DNA of 8,482 bases from Halieaceae bacterium UBA6060 (GTDB taxonomy: Bacteria > Pseudomonadota > Gammaproteobacteria > Pseudomonadales > Halieaceae), in NCBI GenBank assembly GCA_002428935.1, contig DIYG01000105.1:1-8482 (forward strand), in the 5' to 3' direction. Positions 6,330-8,482 of this stretch are shown here, piece after piece. The notes beneath the pieces are model-generated. The model was not told the DNA's origin, did not search any database, and was given only the letters and a program-made list of their open reading frames with translations. Every line of letters starts with the position of its first letter. Position 1 is the stretch's first letter. Position numbers and translations under genes: made by a program.

Positions 6330-6356
6330 CCTCGATCATCACCCTGATGATCGAGG
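6330..6356. terminator. Hairpin between convergent genes, probable bidirectional terminator
   Basis: CCTCGATCATCA (6330-6341) and TGATGATCGAGG (6345-6356) form a perfect 12-bp stem with a CCC loop. It lies 10 bases after the DUF2971 stop and 9 bases after the stop of the opposing oxidoreductase. No strong T-run follows on either strand; on the minus strand GTTATTC is the closest. Location and symmetry favour a two-way terminator or a 3'-end stabilising hairpin. Confidence 0.65.
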
Positions 6357-6365
6357 ACCTCGGGC

Positions 6366-7493
6366 TTACTGCTGCGGTTGGATCAGATACTTTTCTCCGG
6401 TGGCCTGACGGCCATAGACGGCTATGGCCTCCGCCGTAAGCGCCTCCGCCAGACCGATGCGCGCGCTGTAATGGCTGGCAAAGGTGGTATCGATTTCCTC
6501 GGCAACACGCTGACGCATACGCCCCATGACCTCACCGCCTGCGCGAGCCAGGAAGTTGGGCAGCAGCCATGCGCCGATGCTCCAGGCAAAACCAAAGTTT
6601 CTCTGGAGCGTGGTCGGCGCAAAATCCAGAGAACCGTAGATGTAGATCTGTTTGTGCGTTGTGGAACCGTAGCGGCTGTATTCGGACATCTCGCTGACCG
6701 CCACCTGTTCCATGGCCCAAAGAATAGTACTGCTCAAGCGTCCACCGCCAATGGCGTCGAAGGCCAGGGTTGCACCGGTAGCGCGAAGGGCGGCCACGAG
6801 ATCATCGGCGAAGCTATCAGCCTCGGAATTCACGACGTGTTGGGCACCCATGTCGCGCAAAAGGGCTTCCTGCTCGGGTTTACGCACGATGTTGACCAGG
6901 CCAATACCGTCCGCCAGGCAGATACGATTGAGCATTTGACCTAGATTAGACGCCGCCGCCGTATGAACCAGGGCTTTGTGGCCTTCCATACGCATGGTTT
7001 CGGTCATCCCTAGAGCGGTCATGGGATTGACAAAGCAAGAGGCCCCCTGCTCCGCTGTGGCTCCTTCCTTAAGGGGCAGACACATGGCCGCCGGCACACA
7101 GCGATACTCGCTGTAGAGTTCACCACCGAACAGACCAACGGTCTTACCTAGCAGCGCCTGGGCCTCGTCGGAAGCACCCGCGGCAACGACCACACCGGCA
7201 CCTTCATTCCCCACGGCCATAGACTCACCTACCCGTGCAGCCATCATTTGCATGCCACTCGCGGGAACGTCCGCCTCCACCACGGGAGCCTCCGCAGTAC
7301 CTGAGAAACGTGCCGTCGTCATATCGGCATAACCAAACAACAAACCCAGGTCCGAAGGGTTGATGGGCGCCGCTTCCACGCGCACCAATACCTCATGGGC
7401 TGCGGGGTCGGGGATCTCCGTGGATTCCAGGGAGAGTCGCAGTTTTCCATCGTCGCTGACCAGAGAGCGAATTTGCCGGGAAGTTGTTGTCAT
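6366..7493 (-). CDS. Zinc-independent MDR oxidoreductase, enoyl-thioester-reductase-like
   Basis: A 375-residue medium-chain dehydrogenase/reductase. The GroES-like half shows EVLVRVEAAPINPSDLG (34-50) and GNEGAGVVVAAG (95-106). The Rossmann half shows ASCFVNPMTALGM (151-163), ALVHTAAASNLGQML (174-188), NIVRKPEQEALLRDMGAQHV (201-220) and LAFDAIGGG. These blocks match the 2-enoyl thioester reductase-like branch (ETR_like_1) better than alcohol dehydrogenases. The Cys ligands of catalytic and structural zinc are absent, so NAD(P)H-dependent reduction of an enoyl or quinone-like substrate is likely. Residues about 60-90 (ARFSGTAEAP... to ARVGE) look longer than usual for the family. I chose the ATG at 7493-7491, where the family N-terminus begins and GGAG (plus-strand 7503-7506) lies 9 bases upstream. 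A 24-codon upstream extension is Arg-rich and covers the promoter. The gene is divergent from the acyltransferase. Confidence 0.87.
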   Translation of the reverse strand: MTTTSRQIRSLVSDDGKLRLSLESTEIPDPAAHEVLVRVEAAPINPSDLGLLFGYADMTTARFSGTAEAPVVEADVPASGMQMMAARVGESMAVGNEGAGVVVAAGASDEAQALLGKTVGLFGGELYSEYRCVPAAMCLPLKEGATAEQGASCFVNPMTALGMTETMRMEGHKALVHTAAASNLGQMLNRICLADGIGLVNIVRKPEQEALLRDMGAQHVVNSEADSFADDLVAALRATGATLAFDAIGGGRLSSTILWAMEQVAVSEMSEYSRYGSTTHKQIYIYGSLDFAPTTLQRNFGFAWSIGAWLLPNFLARAGGEVMGRMRQRVAEEIDTTFASHYSARIGLAEALTAEAIAVYGRQATGEKYLIQPQQ

Positions 7494-7536
7494 CGAGAGA
7501 AGCTCCGTTAAGGAAAGGTGAGAATAAGGCGGGCGG

Positions 7537-7565
7537 AGTATACGTGCTCGACGACGGCGTGACAC
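7537..7565 (-). promoter_or_regulatory. Candidate sigma70 promoter of the MDR gene
   Basis: On the minus strand, GTGTCA (plus 7560-7565, 4 of 6 to TTGACA) and TATACT (plus 7537-7542, 5 of 6 to TATAAT) are separated by 17 bases. Transcription would begin about 35 bases before the start codon at 7493. Confidence 0.5.
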
Positions 7566-7585
7566 GATGGCCCGCTCCCAAGGGG

Positions 7586-7591
7586 TATAAT
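7586..7591 (+). promoter_or_regulatory. Consensus -10 element of the acyltransferase gene
   Basis: A perfect TATAAT lies 25 bases before the ATG at 7617, so the leader would be only about 20 bases. The best -35 match, GTGACA at 7559-7564 (5 of 6), leaves a 21-base spacer, which is too long. A weak -35 or an activator may therefore be involved. GTGACA shares bases with the -35 of the opposing promoter. Confidence 0.5.
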
Positions 7592-7616
7592 TTCGGTTTT
7601 CTCCCTCGGAACTCCC

Positions 7617-8482
7617 ATGCCCCTAACGGACCTGCTAACCCAGAGCAACGCGCCTTTGGAGGACGAAGAGGTCTTGCGCGAGCACATCAATCGCGCCCTG
7701 GCCGTCAGACCTCCTGCGGGCATCGAGCAGGCCCTGGTCTATCGGATGGCCAAACTGTGGTTTCGTCCCCGCCTGTTCAACACGGAGCGCCTACCTGATC
7801 GCCCCTGTCTGTTCATTGGCAATCACGCCTTGTTTGGCCTGGACGGTTTGGTCATTCTGCCGGTGCTCCTTGAAGAGTTGGGCCGCTTCCTCCGCCCCAT
7901 GGGCGACAAATTCCTGTTTAGTGATCCGCGCATCGCCCGCGCCCTCCTACGTCGAGGCGCAACCATGGGTCATCCCGAGGTTGCTCGCGCCCTCATGGCC
8001 CACGATCAGGACATCCTCGTATTCCCCGGAGGCGCCCACGAAGCCGTTAAGCCGAGCCGCGAACGCTACAAACTGCAGTGGAAAGAGCGTCTGGGATTTG
8101 TTCGTTTGGCCGCGGAAGCGGGCTACACCATCGTTCCCTTTGGGCTGGTGGGGCCGGACGAATTCTACGAGTATTTACTGGACAGCGAGCAGGTCATCAA
8201 GCTGCTCGAGCAGTTGGGACTGTGGTCTGCGGACATGCGCGATGACGCGGTGCCACCGCTCCTGCGGGGAGCCTTTGGCAGCGTAATTCCTCGGCCCCAG
8301 GCGAGCTTCTTAAGTTTCGGTGAACCCCTGGTACTGCCCAGGCCCAGCGCGAAACCCGCGACCCAGAAACAACTGAAAGCCTGGAAAGCCACCGTCGCCC
8401 GGCGCATCAACCGGGAGATAGATGACATGCTCCGCCTTCGCGAGCAGAGCCGCCGCGAATTTGGGGTATTGCGCCGGCTAGC
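7617..8482 (+). CDS. Lysophospholipid acyltransferase family protein, MGAT-like (partial)
   Basis: The frame opens at the ATG at 7617 and stays open for 288 codons to the window end, so the C-terminus is missing. The key motifs are GNHALFGLDG (68-77; His70 and Asp76) and a Gly-Asp-Lys block MGDKFLF near 95. Next come FPGGAHEAVKP (136-146) and YKLQWKERLGFVRLA, then AGYTIVPFGLVGPDEFYEYL. These match the LPLAT/MGAT-like branch of glycerolipid acyltransferases (TMEM68 and plant phytyl-ester-synthase type). Those enzymes move an acyl group from acyl-CoA or acyl-ACP to a glycerolipid or alcohol. The spacing is H-x5-D rather than the H-x4-D of PlsC. No clear transmembrane helix is seen. GGA (7608-7610) lies 6 bases before the ATG. 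The exact acyl acceptor cannot be read from sequence. The protein is nearly full length at 288 residues. Confidence 0.88.
   Translation, partial: MPLTDLLTQSNAPLEDEEVLREHINRALAVRPPAGIEQALVYRMAKLWFRPRLFNTERLPDRPCLFIGNHALFGLDGLVILPVLLEELGRFLRPMGDKFLFSDPRIARALLRRGATMGHPEVARALMAHDQDILVFPGGAHEAVKPSRERYKLQWKERLGFVRLAAEAGYTIVPFGLVGPDEFYEYLLDSEQVIKLLEQLGLWSADMRDDAVPPLLRGAFGSVIPRPQASFLSFGEPLVLPRPSAKPATQKQLKAWKATVARRINREIDDMLRLREQSRREFGVLRRL

Noticed and set aside
6378..6944. Plus-strand open frame of 188 codons opposite the MDR gene
   Set aside because: It is antisense to a protein with clear MDR motifs and shows no motif of its own.
7494..7565. 24-codon N-terminal extension of the MDR gene
   Set aside because: Family similarity begins just after the ATG at 7493, the extension is Arg-rich, and it would cover the candidate promoter and ribosome binding site.
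7816..8286. Plus-strand open frame of 156 codons near the right edge
   Set aside because: It is out of frame with the acyltransferase reading frame, which runs from 7617 to the edge with all family motifs. Its Ser/Cys/Trp-rich composition is typical of a shifted frame.

Overview
The window is about 58% GC by eye, densely coded and has long runs of overlapping genes. The gene content (a DUF3450/TtpC/ExbB/ExbD/TonB/TPR cassette) is typical of aerobic, often marine, Gammaproteobacteria. Cellvibrionales/Halieaceae (OM60/NOR5-like) or Alteromonadales relatives would fit, but this placement is an inference from gene content and base composition only. I see no phage, transposon, CRISPR, tRNA or rRNA signal.

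Layout: (1) 1-117, minus strand, the N-terminus of a membrane protein that runs off the left edge. (2) 118-339, a divergent intergenic region with an FNR/Anr-like palindrome at 217-230 and a small hairpin next to the ribosome binding site of the next gene. (3) 340-5404, plus strand, a six-gene operon: DUF3450 coiled-coil periplasmic protein, TtpC-like MotA/TolQ/ExbB protein, ExbB, ExbD, TonB and a secreted TPR protein. Four of the five junctions overlap and the fifth gap is 9 bases. (4) 5450-6319, plus strand, a DUF2971 protein 45 bases downstream, with no Shine-Dalgarno sequence and two small inverted repeats in the gap. (5) 6330-6356, a perfect 12-bp hairpin between convergent genes. (6) 6366-7493, minus strand, a zinc-less medium-chain dehydrogenase/reductase of the enoyl-thioester-reductase-like type. 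(7) 7494-7616, a compact divergent promoter region. (8) 7617 to the right edge, plus strand, a lysophospholipid-acyltransferase-like protein of the MGAT-like branch, cut by the window end.

How the genes work together: the six-gene cassette encodes an alternative (TonB2-type) energy transducer. ExbB/ExbD use the proton gradient to energise TonB, which pulls on outer-membrane TonB-dependent receptors. TtpC is a second, larger ExbB-like subunit with a periplasmic coiled-coil extension, and the DUF3450 protein is its usual genomic partner. No TonB-dependent receptor lies in the window, so the transported substrate cannot be read from it. The DUF2971 gene is the least understood component. It may be read through from the tonB operon or be independent, and its motifs resemble an ADP-ribosyltransferase-type fold. 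The last two genes, divergently transcribed, look like lipid or fatty-acyl metabolism.

Nothing here is clearly a new system. The points most worth a second look are the DUF2971 protein, the FNR-like site and the overlapping divergent promoters.
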